Source: Pomacea canaliculata
Taxonomy: Eukaryota; Mollusca; Gastropoda; Architaenioglossa; Ampullariidae
DNA: 64,000 bases
Direction of reading: 5' to 3'
Assembly (NCBI RefSeq): GCF_003073045.1
Contig: NC_037593.1
Span: 9,968,735-10,032,734 of the forward strand
The notes under the pieces were generated by a model, which worked only from the letters and a program-made list of their open reading frames with translations, searched no databases and was not told the DNA's origin. Numbering within the stretch: position 1 is the stretch's first letter; each line of letters opens with the position of its first letter. Below, one piece after another: positions 47,158 to 62,300 of this stretch. The translations under genes were made by a program, and so were the position numbers.

Positions 47158-50100
47158 TCTCATTGTCTTGGCTTTTTTCCTTGCTTGTAAGCTCAGGTGG
47201 TCACTTAGATGTGCTTGTATACACCAACAGGTTGTTTTTAAAATTACCCTTAAAGATAAGAAAAAATTAAAGGGTGGAATGAAGTGACATGATTTCACAC
47301 ATGCAGCTTTTTTGCAGTAATGTTTACTTTTAAAAAGGACTAAATAGAAAAAATTCAGTAGCAGTAATATGACTAAAACACAGAGTCACAAGACTTTGTA
47401 CACAAAAATTTTGTACAGGCATCTGAAAAGATGTAACTATGGAGTGATCTATCCAGGCCCTGATCAATGTGTATCCCAAGACCTGCCTAAGTTTTTATCA
47501 TCTTTATGGTATAAGAATCATTCATGTATATGGCATGTTTAAATATAAATATTGGCAATAACAGATGGCAGCTGACCAAAGCTGTATGCTGTTTGTGGTA
47601 AGGTGCAGTCCATAGAGAGATGTCTGATATAGTAGTCCATTAAATTGCTTGAATGGGCAATTTACTGACAGCTTCCTGTTATCCATCAAGCTAGCTTTGT
47701 GACCTTCCCTTGGATGCACATATTCGGATTCCAGTAGGTTTGTTTCCTTTTACCAGTCTACTGATTTTATATAAAGACACATGAGTGATGGGATTTTTTT
47801 TTTTATCTGAAACTTTTTAACTTTGCCACTTTAATCTAGGTGTTAACAGAGTTTAATCAAGTGCACCTCCACTGACAAGGGAGAAAGGTATTTTTAAAGG
47901 ATGGCTCAAGGGGATTGCTCTGTCTTGTCCAAGAATCTTCATCCACATTGTCTGCTATGTCTCTGCTTCTTTATTTTGCAATATCTTTTGGATTGTTTGC
48001 CTGTACCGAGTTGTTCCCACCTGTAGATCGCATCTTAACTGTTTCTGTAGCTTATTGTTTCATCGTTTCTGCAGTTTTTCACGATGGGGATACTTGTTTC
48101 TTTTTCTCAGCAATTTTTGGTCCTATCAACAGACCACGCAATCTTCATATTTTCTTTGCTATGGACTACGTGATTTGTTGCTACATTGTTTAAGTTTTGG
48201 ATCTATTCATGCACATAATGTCTACCGCACGCCTGATGAAGTTTCTCCTGCTTCTTGCTGTAGGAATTTTCTCAGGTGCACCATTATCGCTAATACTGTC
48301 TCTGCTCCAAAATTGATTACCATGTACACAAGGCATAATATAAACAGTTCTTGGTTTTGCTGAGTGCTTCTTGGTGGTGAGGAAAGACTAGAAATATTAA
48401 TTTATTGAAGGTCACCAATTCTGTCTTGCTCTTGACTGACTGCAAAACTCACCCTGCCGTGAGATGTCACAGCTGCCCATAAAAAAATCAGATACCAGAG
48501 CTTTAGGTTATGGTAGTGGGAGAGAGCTGGGCTATCACTTGCAGTGACATAATCACATGTTCACTGTACATAAGGTTGCTAGGCCACAGAACTCTCACAT
48601 TTCAAAGGATGTGCTGTATCAAAGTCTTAAGTACTTATTTTCAAACAGTTACGCGAAACGTGTAAAGTCAATTGCTAGCGTAGGTATTGTCGAATGCCAT
48701 ATTAAGGCATATTGCATCTGTATGCTGAACCAATCATCAAAATTTGTTAGTGAACTTTGCCATGGAAGAAAATACTTGACTGAGCAGCAGAAACGAGCTG
48801 GAGCATTATTTTCCACAGTTCAGTAAACTGAAGATAACTATAAATTGTTTTTCTACCTAGTGAACCGAAATTAACATTTGTATCTCTCAAGGGAGATTGC
48901 TCTTGTACTGGTTTGTCATGAAAAGGGGAGACTATCCCATTCTGTTGGGGCGGTCTGTAGAAAGGGAGACTACCAATAGCGGAATGCACTGACCGTTTGT
49001 CTCTAATTAGTCATGCAGGTCATCGGCTCAAGAAGATTGTTCCACCAAGCACTATAAAGTCTGTTAGTTTACCGAATAACTCGACCAACATATTGTGTAG
49101 TTAGTGTAAATATTGGTCGAGTATACAGTATATCTGTATATAACTTTGCTGATCTGACAATGTAACTAGTAGGTTTACTTGGACTTTCCTGGGTTCATTT
49201 CTCCCTCGAATTCTTCCAACTTTTTTTTTTTTTTTGGTCAGCTTCAGCGCATTTCATACCAGTCAAGCTTATTTAGCTGAGTCATTGACATGCCGAGGGA
49301 AAGGGCAACGAAATGATGAAATACACGTGTGAATAAGTTCTTTTGCTGGTTCGTTTTATCTGTGCGTTAGATTCCTACATCTCATGTTCGTTGGCTACCT
49401 GACTGCTACTGACAGTTCCTTTTCCTATCTTTGTATCCTTACCCTATCCTTAGCCAAACTCTATGAATTCCCCTTATCCCTAGATTGTCCCTTATTTCTC
49501 ACTTTATTTTCTCTTCTCGCTCTTTTCCCACCTCTCCCTTTGACCCATGTAATAACTAAGATAAATATATAATATCTTAAATAGAAAATTATCATAGTTG
49601 ACATGTACAGAAAATAATAATTTAGGAAATCATTGAGTTGTGTATTGATTGCCTGAACCCACAATCTTACAACGATACGCCACACAGCCTTGTTCTTCTT
49701 ACACCTGTGTATACTGATTTCATCAACACCCTTGTAGCTAGATGGTGGAGTTTCGTTAACAGCCTTCTTTAACAACTGAGATGATGCAATTTTAGTATCA
49801 GTTACTATATATATCCTACCGAGTACGTGCATGTACTTTGTCTAATAACTGATTCATACCTTATGGAGGACATCCATAAGGATACTTGAGCTCGTGTGTT
49901 GTAAGGTGCCCCTAAAACAACCTGACCTTCGTCTTTTTTGTGTCTTTAATTCTTGCTTCACTTTCAGCCATAGAGCGCTCGGTCTGGTGCGGCGGAGGGG
50001 GTGAGGGGTTGAGGTTCATAAGCGTTTACTTTTTTTTTCACCCAGGCACAAACATGTGCGTGCATCCAAGTGTAAGGAAGTATGTAAGAAAAGGAGATAC

Positions 50101-53100
50101 GCTCGGTCATGCACCCAGGCATAGTCCTTGTGCTCACCTAAACGTTTGACGAGCCTGGGTGATGAGAAAAAAAAATACGAAAAATATATTTGTTTGATAG
50201 GTCTTTTTGGATAATTTTTTAAATCCTGGGGAGGCATTTGCAAGATTTGTGTAAAGAAAAGATAGAAGGTTTGCGCTAACATGAGGTCCATCACACATCC
50301 TTTAAGAAGTCTTCATGTACTTTGTGCTAGGAGATGATATTAAGTCTACTGTTATATTAACAGCATTAATGGTGTTACATGGTGGGGTAACAGTGGGGTG
50401 TGAGAAGTGTCCTGTAGTCACCATCACGAAGAATGAAGAAGAAAACAGTTTATCTTCACATCTTTGTACAATGCACGCACCTCTGATCCAGGGCCTTGAG
50501 TTATTACCATTCAACACCGTTATCTGTTCAATCTACAGCCATTACCTGTTACCAACTGCAACCTGTACGTTCCCATTCACAGCCTCATCCCTCTCCCCCC
50601 CCCCCATCTGCAGCTCTTACCTGTTGCCATCCACAGCACTCACCTATGCTACCATTGACAACCTCACCTAAAACCATCAACAACTATCACCTGTCGTCAT
50701 CCATAACTGTTATCTGTGATCAGCGACTGCTGCATACATCGCTAACAACGACAAATGCACGACATTCAGCTTAGGCTGTCCACAATATTACAGGTAAAAT
50801 GCTGCTGCACTGAACCAGGACGAGTTAAAAAAAAATGAACCCCCAAGGAAACCGACCCCTGCTATTGTAAACAGACAAAAGCCGGTTCATGTCGACTTGT
50901 GAATATAGCCTCACACCACCAACCCCCTTTCCCCCAAACTGAAATGGTAGGCGTGGCAGTTATGGGACTATGTTCACTTAATTCGTACCGGCTTTTCAAT
51001 ACTTTCACTGAAGAGAAAATGAAATATTTGGTCAATAGTGGAAACAGGGAAACGTACAGCATTGATAACCTCAGTCGATGTTTATTTTGCCAGCCTTCGC
51101 CGTGTTGATCGAGTGAGACCGGAGTAAATATTGGTCTACTCGTGTAGGCTCAAGCGTGTGCAGTACTCGGGAGGGATCAGGAGGTGAACACACAGGGTGT
51201 CAACACAGCCTGTCACTTGTCAGACTTTTACTAATATTTCCATGCTTTTCTCACTCTCTAGAATATGGTAGTAGGTCATTTTGCTGTAGGTGACTACAAA
51301 GTGTGAACGGCGTCAAATTGTTGAAGTTCACTTCATTTCCTCCACCGGGTGTCGAACAACGAGGCTCCTAGGTTGTGACTCTACCTCACACAGCGGAATG
51401 GGCTTTACAACTGTAGCCGGCAGGGATCCGTATCGGTGAAATCTGGTTGAAAACCAGGGGTTACTAAACATGCCGAGATACACAAATATCCAAAAAGTAG
51501 GATGGAATATATTAGGGGGAGACGAATAAATTGTATAGCGACAAAACACGAAGGTGGGTCAAGGTCATCGAACCTTCATCGAGCGTCAGCCGCATTCACA
51601 CGAAGTCTTGAATGCCATTACCCTACATGAATGAGAGGGCACCGACTTGAATATTGTGTGTGAGAGAGTGTGAGAGAGATATGACAATATTTTAGTATCC
51701 AGTATTTATCTAGAAAACAACTTCAGCGCTTAAACTAATATTTGCAGTGGCTGCTAAGAGTAATTTATATATAAAGATATCAGGGGGCGGGTGTACGGTA
51801 CCCGACAGATATTTAAATATTTTACAATCATTTTAGCCGATTGACACACGTCTGCCATCTAACGGCTAGCGGCGTACTGTACACAAGGCCGTAAGGGGTG
51901 AGTAGAGGAGGGGGAATCACGCTGAATGTGATGGAGACAGGAGGGGGTGAGACGAGCGAGGTTCCCTCCAGGCGGAGCAACGACTGTCGATTTTGAATGA
52001 GCAGCAGGGTTCCGTGTATGAACAGGATAGTATTATACGTGTAACTAGGAACAAGATACTCGAGAGCTGGCCGAGTGTAACCTCGTGGTTCCTTACCTGC
52101 TCCGCTCGTCGTTCCTCTCCTTCCCCCCTACCTACCCCTTGATCACGGGGTTGACGCGTCAGGGACAATTTAACATCAGTGTGTATGCTCACTGGTGACA
52201 GATTCCGACTCACCATCGTGCTGAGCATATCGACGATAAGCTGGGAGCATTTACACAGGTTAAGATCTCTCGACAGACCTTTTGCCGCGGTACTATTTAG
52301 CACTGCACCCCGTTTCCGTCAGTTTGTTTTTTCTTCTTCTTCTCTCTCTTGCCACACGCGGTCCAAACAGCCGGTCTCCTGAATAACGTGAAGTGATTGG
52401 ATAAAAGTGAACCACAATTCACATCTCTAGTCTGTGCGGACAGTCTTCGAAGGAAGTCCCGGGTATTGTTTCCAGACAGAGGTAAGCACAACACGAACGG
52501 GTGAGAGGTAGTTCTTCTTCTGGCATTCTGATAATGGGGTGCGTGTGTGCGTGTGGCACCTAGTACAGCAACAAGCGGTCCTACACGACTCAGACGGTAA
52601 GCAAGTTTTGCCAGAGAAAACAAAAAGTGCGCGAAGGTCGCAGCCGGCAAGTTTAGTCCGGGCTGACGTTGCATCATCATCTCCACTACCACCGACATCC
52701 GCCGACGGCGGCAAACACAAGTAGTTGACGTCGGAGACTTGCGTAGTCGTGACCTCCTTAGTGGTTCGAAACCCTAGTAGGCAAGCAGGTCAGTTGACTT
52801 CACCTTATCGACTTACATGGGGAGGGTCGTTGTTTCACGTCGTTGTTAAAGGCACGTGCTGCTTACCTGCCCTTCTCCCACCCCGTCCTGTGTTTCTTAA
52901 TGACAGACACCATAACTTAAAAAAAAGGTGGGAGGAATCAGTAAGCAAAGAGGATATCAGAGTTGTCTTGCTGTCCTGAAAGGACATGCTTAGTGAGTGA
53001 CCGAGATCTATATTAGACAGTATAAGTAGCTTCAGTACGAACACGCGACAGAGAGAAAAAACGAATTCAGTCGTTGACTTTTTTAAAAATTGCAAGTCAC

Positions 53101-53361
53101 CCGACCTGCGGTATAACTGCTTCTCGCGGTAAGGAGACAGACACTTAAGAAGTATAGTCGGGACATAAAATGTATTTCGAGTGTCCTTTCGTAAAACCAT
53201 AAATTCAGTCACACGAGTACTAACGGCAAGCTGTTCGTGTTCCTCAGCTTGTTACAGCCGCACATCTGCTGAGTTGTCTTCGCATCCCAGAGCCGGCTGG
53301 ACCGTTAGCTTGCCCTGAGTTTTGAACCCTCGCCGTCACGCCGGGGACTCGCTAGACGAGA
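47158..53361. other. Intergenic stretch between ELOB and the SLC13 gene
   Basis: No conserved exon recognised on either strand. Open frames of 60-130 codons scattered through it show no family motifs. A T tract lies at about 49,221-49,235. Composition becomes more GC-rich to the right. A good donor (ACG|GTAAGC) at about 52,597 and an acceptor-like TTGTTACAG near 53,259 could mark non-coding 5' exons of the SLC13 gene; that is unproven. Confidence 0.5.
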
Positions 53362-56300
53362 ATGCGAAGGTGCCTCCGGAGCTTCTGGGAGTCGAGGACT
53401 CTGTGGTTGTCTGTACTCATTCCTATCGCGGTCCTGCCTCTGCCGCTGTTGTACCCGAACAGTGTGAGTACTCTCTTGCTTGTTTTTAGATACTTTCTTT
53501 AGCTTGAAATGTTTTCTTTAGGACTTTTTATCCTTAATATATATCTTGTGATATATATATATCGGTGTTTTGAAATAGGTTTTATTCGAATACTAGCGAA
53601 AGATTTTGATGTTATCCCGTTGATACAAACCGATTGCCTAATTATTAATAAGAACATCAATAATAAGCAACATCCTATTCACACCAGAGCAGAGTGAAGT
53701 TGCAAGAGTCGATATAGTGTTACTCAGGTGGAACAAAAGAAAGTAGTTTGGTATACCAATCCTTACTAAATGGAAAGCTTTAACATTTACCACTATTAAG
53801 CTAGTGCCATGGCAACCATATTTTTTAAGTATCAAACAAAGCTTGCTGCTTCAGTTGCAAGGCTATAGCGATGAAGCGCTACAACAGAGCCGGTTAGCGA
53901 ACAACCTACCATCGTAACAAGCTAGTGGTGTGATGTAACCACTGAATACATGTTGTGCCGTCACAGCTGTGTGGCTACTCTTGTATATCAGCTTCACAGA
54001 TGGGGAGATTGGTGATTTTATTGTATCTACAGGCTCTTCTTAGCTTCTCGCTGCAGACTGGAAAATGTGCGAGCGGCCTGTCTTTTGTTCGTGAAATTAG
54101 TTAAATCTTTCAACTGTTTGCAAGATAGAATTCATACTGTATGAGGTCGTCAAGGGAAATTTTTGCTACGTGGTATTTGTGTTCTCAGCTGTCTTTATTT
54201 CAAAGTGCTCTGATTGTCACTGACGGAGAAGTTGATGGTCTACCACTGTTCACAAAGATGCCAGACAGCACTTCTAGGTTTGATTACGACTTTAGACATT
54301 GCTTATAATTATGATTTATTTATGAAGTCGTACAAGTTCTTAGTTCTTCAGTTCTGTTCCATCAAAAAGACAGAACAGTTGTTCTTTGTTCTGTAGTTAT
54401 CACTGACCGAGAAGACCGATTTTTTTAGGCCGGGATAGAGGTGGGGGAGAGTCTCCTCCTCAATTAACCGGACATGTTCTGAAGTGGGGCAGGATTCAAA
54501 TCTGTTAATTTACTGTTTAAAGGAAAAAGCAGATGTGTATCTCTAAGTGTTGCTGACCGAAAATTTGGACAACAATCTTCGCAGTTGCCTCCTGCCTCGT
54601 CCAGAATGTCTTTCCTGTCAGTTTGACCACTGTTATTTTCAACATGGTTTCGAAAGTCAAAGAAGTAGGTGACCTGTCGGCTATCTTTGACAGCGGTTGG
54701 TAGAGAGCTGCTTCGCTTTTTATGGCCCTTGCCTGCGACTTATCTGACCTTATTTTTAAATTTCTTTCATGTCGGGAGTGCGAGCGGGAGGGGGAGTAGA
54801 GGAGAGGAACTGCTGTTATTGTGAATAAAGGGTGTTTGGGAGGTGCGCGATTGGCTGTCACCTTTTTTTTTTTTCGAAAAAACTCGTGGTCTTATTTAGC
54901 GGTCGAAAAGTCGACCACAACACATTCCCTGTTGATGACCAAGATGTAAGTCAGACCATCGGCCATTTTGCGTTTATAGTCCCCCGGGCAGACGACTACG
55001 ACGGCGGCATGGAACGCATTGTATCGACTGTGGGAGTCTGCAGACTCGAAACAGACTGGAGGAAACTGCCAGATGGATCACAGTCTGGTACTCACATCTG
55101 CTGGCTCTCTCACGGTCGAAGGGCTGAAGTACTTGGTTGAAGTAAAGGCCGCACTGGAGATTTGCTTACAACACGTCTTCTCGTTGAACAGATGTTAGGA
55201 TCTTTGAACCTTTAGCCCTTGGGGTTTTTTCCCTTCTTTTTTAATTTTTTTTTTACCTAGCGTTTATCAAGCTTCACGACACGTTATAGAATATGGAGTT
55301 CATTCGAACTCGAGCCTGAATCACAGATGTGAAATGCTACAAAAGGAAACCGCTTTGTCTAACAACAGGACAAGGAAACAAGGGGTTGAGGGAAGATGTT
55401 TTATTTACTTATGTATGGGATGTTGGCCGTCTTTTACAGGATATGCTGCAAACGCTGGCTCTTGGCTCCTAACCTGTTATTAAATGCAGCAGACAGCCGG
55501 CATTACAACCTGTCTTGGTCAGAACTGCGTGCGGATTGCGTATACCATGGACAAATTTTGGAAGGAGGCGTAAGGGTCTTTGTAACCAGGACCCATACTG
55601 TAGAATATGATACCATGTTGTGACCATATTTACACGACGGCCGAACAAAGGAATTCGCTAAACGTAGTGACGTGTGCATCCGGTTAAGACTGCCATTTAT
55701 CGTGATGGGCAGAGCCAATCCAAAGGAACCCACTCACAACAACAACAACACTAATAATAAAGTTGATTTATATCACGCTTTACTCCATCATCAGAGGCAG
55801 GCTCAAATCACTGTAATAAATAAAATACACAAAGCTGGTATCAAAAGAGTTGATTGTGAACCCTGTTCACATAGCTACTCGAGATGAAAATCGAATGAAT
55901 GCCATCAGCATCTATGTGATCTGCAGCCTTGCTGATCCTTCGTATACGACTGCACAGTCACAGGTAAAGAGGTCAAAGGTGATACTTCTCTGAGGACGAA
56001 GGCACGTTTTGAGAGTTTGTTCCACGCACGCAGATGCCTCGGACACAATGATTAAGAACGAATAATGATCTTAGAGACCTGCATGCTGTAGGCTATAAAG
56101 GCATCCATAGTCCCACCGAACGGTCCTCCAAGATTATGATGAAGGCGATCGACGACGTGGAAAACATAAGAAAAGCTGAGCGACTAACGTGAAGGACTGG
56201 ACAGGCTGTTCGCTGAGGGACCTTCTCAGACAGACGGAAGACCCGCTTCTTCACCTCTGTCTTGAATTTTAAATTCAGCCCAGGGAAAAGAAAGATTCAT

Positions 56301-59300
56301 CGGAATACTGCATTTAAGGCTTGAGGAAAACACTTTTGGAAACAGAGCACAATTCTGGCACTGAGGAAGCGAACCCGACACTAGTCCAGAACCCCTCTTG
56401 GAGCAAGATGGAGGACGACACGAAAAGCTAGTCTACATATAGCAAGGAACATAGCTCGTAAATCAGAAAAATGGAAAATAGCATGGTTCACAATGGGAAA
56501 AATTTTAAAGTTCCAGTGAAGGAGGATTATAATCTTGTGAAACAAGCATGCTGTGGAATAGCCTCCATCTCCATCTTAAGCAATTGAACTCTCTGAACTA
56601 TTTTCGAGACTAGCTAAAATACATATACTACAATGTAGGAAAGTTGGATTAGGTGACATCCTTAAACATAAGAAATACTTGCTTCTTCCCAACATCAGGA
56701 CCCTTGAAAATATCTGTTTTAACTACTGCTTTTGTACATATTCAACTTCTGCTCTCTTTTAATGTTATGTTATGTTTATCACTACTTTTTTTTAAAGTAT
56801 TTAGCTAATTATTTAGCTTATTCTTACTTCGTAGAGGGCGAGGGCTAAATGGAAAAAGCATGTCTTGCTTACTGTACCTCTCGTTAATAAAGAGTTATTA
56901 CTGTCATTGTCAAGAACTGCTATTCTTTCTCTCTTTTTCTCTCTCTCCTGCTTCTCTACCTTTTTTGCACTTAGTGAAGAATCACATCTCAAGAATGAAC
57001 CAGGAAGCAGGGAGGAAAGTTAATCTCGCCCCCGTCGACGACATTTTTGGGAGGACTGCCGCATCCTGGTTCCTACGCCACTGTTTACGCTGTGCTGGCG
57101 TCGACGTCACGCTGCCCCCGACCTTTGACCCCGACATTGTATAGGTTGTGGAACGTTTGCACAGTCGTTTATAAATTATCTCAGTTGACAGCGATGACAA
57201 TAAGCATGGAACAATGGACACTGACTCCGACATCTATGGTGTTTGTTTTATGGGTGTTTTTGTGGACAAACGGTTTTCAATGAAACGGAAAAAGTTGCCC
57301 GAAGAATTAAAGATGTGAACTTGAGTCGGCTCCAACCGCCTACCACCCGGACCAAGTGTAGCTAATTTCTGGCTGGTTTAGCTTCTATAGAATCTTCTTC
57401 TTTCTTGTTTCTATTCGCCCCCAGTGGAGCATGGGACCGCTTCTATAGAATCACCCATGCATAAATTCTTGTTTTTGGAAACGCTCCAGTCCTTATGTTC
57501 CTACTAAAAGGCAATAAAAATGTTTTACATGTATCATATAACAACTGTAGAAAGAATGCTTCATGGGAACACACGGGCTTTGTTGGCCTAAATAGCACCA
57601 ACGTGAAGAAGGTACCCGGAACAGAACACACACGTTCCTCTTGTCGGCAGCCTGCAGGACTTTTAATTCTTCGCCTTTCGTAATTTTGCACATTTGAGCT
57701 AATAAATTTAAAGTACACTTATTGACTTACATTGCACATCATTCTCTTAGTCCGCACATCGGACATTAAATGAATTCATGGCGAAAGAGATTTCTTCCTT
57801 TGAGTATATCGGACAAAGACAACGGGTTCTAGTTGTACATTACGTTGTCAGCAGCTTTTTGGTAATAGTCTTGACTATTGAAGTTAATGAAGTATTCATG
57901 AATGTGATTAGCTAAGTTATTACATATTTCATTAATTCATTATAACCCGCAGAATTCTCTAGGAATATTTAATTTCACAATATCGTCGGAATCTTTTATG
58001 TGGACCTTAATACAGACGTTCGTGAGAAGCGAACCAGATGGACGGTCACGTGGTTGGTCAAATGCCTAACAGGACGTGTGGTGTCGTGGGTATTTCTTGA
58101 CCGTTTTTTGCAAGTTTGCTCGATGATTATGAGCAGGGGTTTACAGCATGGACGCTTCACCACCCTATATATCACGGATGCAGAGGCAAACAAACAGAAC
58201 GTCATTCGCGGTCCATCGATCCCTGCTTCCTTTACATTGCAAAGAGTTTTCTGGAATACGAGGAACGGAACTTCGCAAATTGTTCCACTACTAGAATGAC
58301 AGCGACATTACCCGGATTTTCAGCTGGATGGTTTATCTAGAGATCGAAGTTAGGACGAGAGGCTAGGCAGACTGAGGGTGCAACATTCAAATAAAACATG
58401 GCGAAGGACATTTTGCAAACCTCAGTAAAGCTGTACAGGCAGTGTGGAATGGGATGTGTGGTGGATGAAGGGTTGTGAAGATGAAAATGTAGGAAAAATA
58501 AATGCAGAGAAGCCAGAAGGAGAAGTGACTAGGAAAAAAAAATGAAGCCGAGGCCGGGGTACATGGGTTCATTTTCTCTTTTCATGCACACAAGTGCTCG
58601 TTATAGTACACCGTGCACAATATTCTTGTATTTAGTAAAAATCTTTAAGAGGGATACAGTTTCTTAGAATTTTTACCAGGTTTTAACATAGCTAGAAAAC
58701 CCTGTCTGCACAAGCAGGACATCTGTATAAACTCTAAATAATTAAGCTTACTTCTGTGTTTGTGTCTACAAGAGAAGTCTGTTGTTGAAAAAGGTATGCA
58801 AAGTTTTGTTTTATGCAATTAATACACACAGTCTCATACCTATGTATATTGGTCAGGGTAGATCGGCTATGTTATGTGAATATTGCCAATTTGACATGTT
58901 CTGTGTTATTTGCTGTCAGTGTTGCATTTGTGTTTCTGTTCATCATATTTATGATGCAAATCCAATGTCAATAAATAAAAATACCTCTCAAAAAATTCTT
59001 GTAGAGATGCAGACAGTATTGATATATTTATATGTATTTTTCGTCAAAGTAGTTCTTGATCAAACTTTGGCTCAAGACATTGGACACAACTTCTGAATCA
59101 GAACAAACACGAGAAGCTGCAAGTGTTTGTTAGAAGACCGTTGTTTCACAACTTGAGTGACTTAATTGTGACTTTTTATGTAAAGACGGATGTGTACGGG
59201 GGAGTCCGGGGTCGTGGTGTTTCACCAGCCGGTACATGAGAGGTATCCGCTTGAAGGAAGGATGTAGATAATGAATGACTTTAATTAATAGACATGCCGT

Positions 59301-62300
59301 GGAGAGCTAAGCCTGTGTCCACATGACAATGAAGCTGATTAACCTTTCTCCCCAAGGTCCCCCAACTACCATGAAGACTATGTGAGTGTGCCTGGTGACA
59401 AGTGTGTTTGTGTGTGCGCGCTCGCACGAATAAAGAAACAAAACATTCTTTGTCCAGCTGGACAGCTTGAGAGGTCAGTCGGGTTCTGGCTATGATTCAT
59501 AGCGGCAGTGTTGGAATATTTTGACGTATGATAAAAGTCTGGCTTTTAGTACGAAACTGCCAATATGGAGTGGGGATGCCTCTGTGAGACTGTTTTAGTC
59601 ACTGCTTATAAGATGAACTAATGGCGTGCAGAAGTCTAAAATATCGCCTGTTTAGTTTCAGAAATGTGACGCAGTGGTTGCTTTTATTATTATTATTTTT
59701 TTTTAAGAAGCAGAAAATACCAGAAACTCTATTTTTTACCATTTTAACTTTCTTTCTTGCTCGTCGGGTAAAGCAGTTTTATATTTCTTCTCTTTATTTC
59801 TTTAATTCTTCCTTTGAAAAAGAAGACTTGCATACGTTCTCTACGTGCATCACCATCACTTTCATCATCATCACAATCAGTAACTGACTTTGATAGCACA
59901 TCATTATAACACTGAAAGCTAACCCTTTGATGCTACTGGTGCTGTTAACCGCGAGAGGTCATGGCTGTGGGACAACTCTTCCTCACATTGTCTCCACTTG
60001 ACACTGAGACAACCTTCGTGTGCTTTCTATGCATTGTCAGGAGCTTATAAATGCATATGTAATTTATGAAGTCAGTTCAGGAACTGCTTACAGTGTTCTC
60101 ATTTACAAACCGACCCGAATCGCGTGAAGCCTGGAGCGTTCCGCTTGTTTATTTTCTCTGTGTGACGTCATAGCTTCAGGCGTGCGCGTGCGCGTGCGCG
60201 TCGTGGCATTGGTGTGGGGGAGGGACTGAAACCTCCCAGATCAGCACCGGGGTATCTACTGTACCTTGGACGTGGTAAATGACCTTTTGCCGTAGGTTAG
60301 GTTTAGTTGGTCGTTGGGGCTGTGCCAGAAATCATGGCCACGTCACAGTGAAGTAGACTGTTGAATCTTTTCTTGTGGAATCTTGTTAGTGTGTGAGTAC
60401 TAATATGTATACTCTATGCGTTTTCATGTTCAGAAGAGCTAGGAGACCAGGGGAGTTAGGAAGACATAATAATAGAGACGTCAGATATCAAGAGGGAACA
60501 AGAAGGCCAGGTCTTGTCGTTTATGACAAGATTACTGGACACGGCACACTTGTCCCTTAAAGGTTACTTAAAGGCTACATAAACACAGATAACAAACAAA
60601 ATTTTTTAAAATTACTTGCCCTTGAAAGATAAAGCCCTCTCTTTCTTTGTGTGTGTACTCGTGCATGCGCATGATGGTTTGTGTATTTATATTTGTGTGT
60701 TTCCACCCACCCACAAAGTATGTGACAACACTTTTGATACGGAGCTGTATTTGGGAACACGTCCACGAGTGAAGCTGCCTGATTGCCGAGCGAGAAAATG
60801 AGAGTTACTGGACTTTGCCCGACAGTGGGCATGACGTCACAGACACGAAATGTTTTCGCCTCCCGTTACTTATTTGATTAGCATATGTCTAATTAACCAC
60901 ATCCGTCATCTTGGCCTCTGATTACATCACCCACCCACCCCCACACACACAGACCACCGCGTGTCAACCTGAAGCAACGGGACCTCCCTTGATTCGCCAC
61001 TGACGTCATTGGTCGCGAACCAGGCGTCTGTCCGGACAGGACATGGAGACTTTATGATATTGACCAACGACTTGAATTTGTTGACTTCTTTGCGAAGGCT
61101 TTTTTTATTTTTCGTTTTTGTTAGCATCATGAAATTAGAACAGGAAGCCAGACAGGTGTTTGAAGGGTCTGTGCACGTTCTCAGTCTGGTTTTCATGTGC
61201 TGGACATCTGCTTTCATCGACCTGCTTGTGGGACACACACGTCTCATTAATCCGCTGCCTGTTTATGTGGACAAAACCCTACTGAGACGTCCTTTTTCTC
61301 GTATAAATGGGGATCAAGTCCTTGGCCCTGAATGATATAATGATATTAACTGGGATCAAACAAGGTGGTAAGGGCCACACACACACAAACTCACACTTGC
61401 ATACACGCGCGCTCATTCGAACACGAAATTTTACGATCATCACTTTGTGATGTCAAAGAGGGCTATGAACAGGGAACCGTAGGTTAGAGAAAATTAAGTC
61501 TGGCAACCGTTGATGATGTCAGTATCGCCAATTATTATTTTATAGTTTTACTATTTTTGGTATCCTTAGATGAGGTCACTATTTGTGCTCAGTGCGCAGA
61601 AGAGACGGTGTTGTTTGTAGTCCTGTAGTCCTTCCGGAAAAAGAAAAGCGAAAAGAAATCTGTAGATGTATAAAGTAAGAGTGTGTAAATGTATTCTGGG
61701 TGTGAGTTCCGGCACTTGTTTTTCTTTGAGAGACGGCGCTCAAACAATTAGACGGGGACCTTCTGTGTCACGTGCAAACTGTCTGCCTGACACATGACCT
61801 TTCTTGTTCACACCTCAACGCCCCTTTAGAATGATATGTAACACTATTCTAAATGACAAAACAGACACCTGTTCCACGATCCTTCTAAAATTCCAACCTA
61901 CATTGTTCCCTTAGGGCCATGATATGCAGTACCAAAGGTCACCAACGAAATCCCACCAATAGTATCGCCATTAGTATTTTTAGGGGCGACGCTACTTGAT
62001 CCAAAGTTCACGAAAACAAATAAAAAACTGAGAAGAGTTTAATAGCATTCGAAAACAAGACTATTATTCCCTTGTCTCGTCATATGATAAGATAGATTTA
62101 CAGTGTTTGCTTCATGCGTCAGTCAGTTAATCTTGTTTCAGCAAGTGTTGCGGGGTGTCGGGGGGACGGAGACGTGCTGCGATCTGTTTTAAAGACGCGA
62201 GGTCATGGTTATGCAGCAGGTGCCCCAAGTCTCACCTTTACACTTCAAAGGACATTAACACAGACGTTTGAAGGCCAGTCTGTACTTTCTAAGAGAGCAC

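Noticed and set aside
47915..48363. Two overlapping plus-strand frames with hydrophobic stretches
   Set aside because: No conserved motif, no convincing splice context and the frames overlap each other; treated as chance.
52297..52720. Overlapping minus-strand frames upstream of the SLC13 start
   Set aside because: Low-complexity serine/threonine/arginine-rich translations in two frames at once; no homology seen.
54832..55140. 102-codon plus-strand open frame in the SLC13 intron
   Set aside because: Begins in a T tract and matches no known domain; no supported splice partners.
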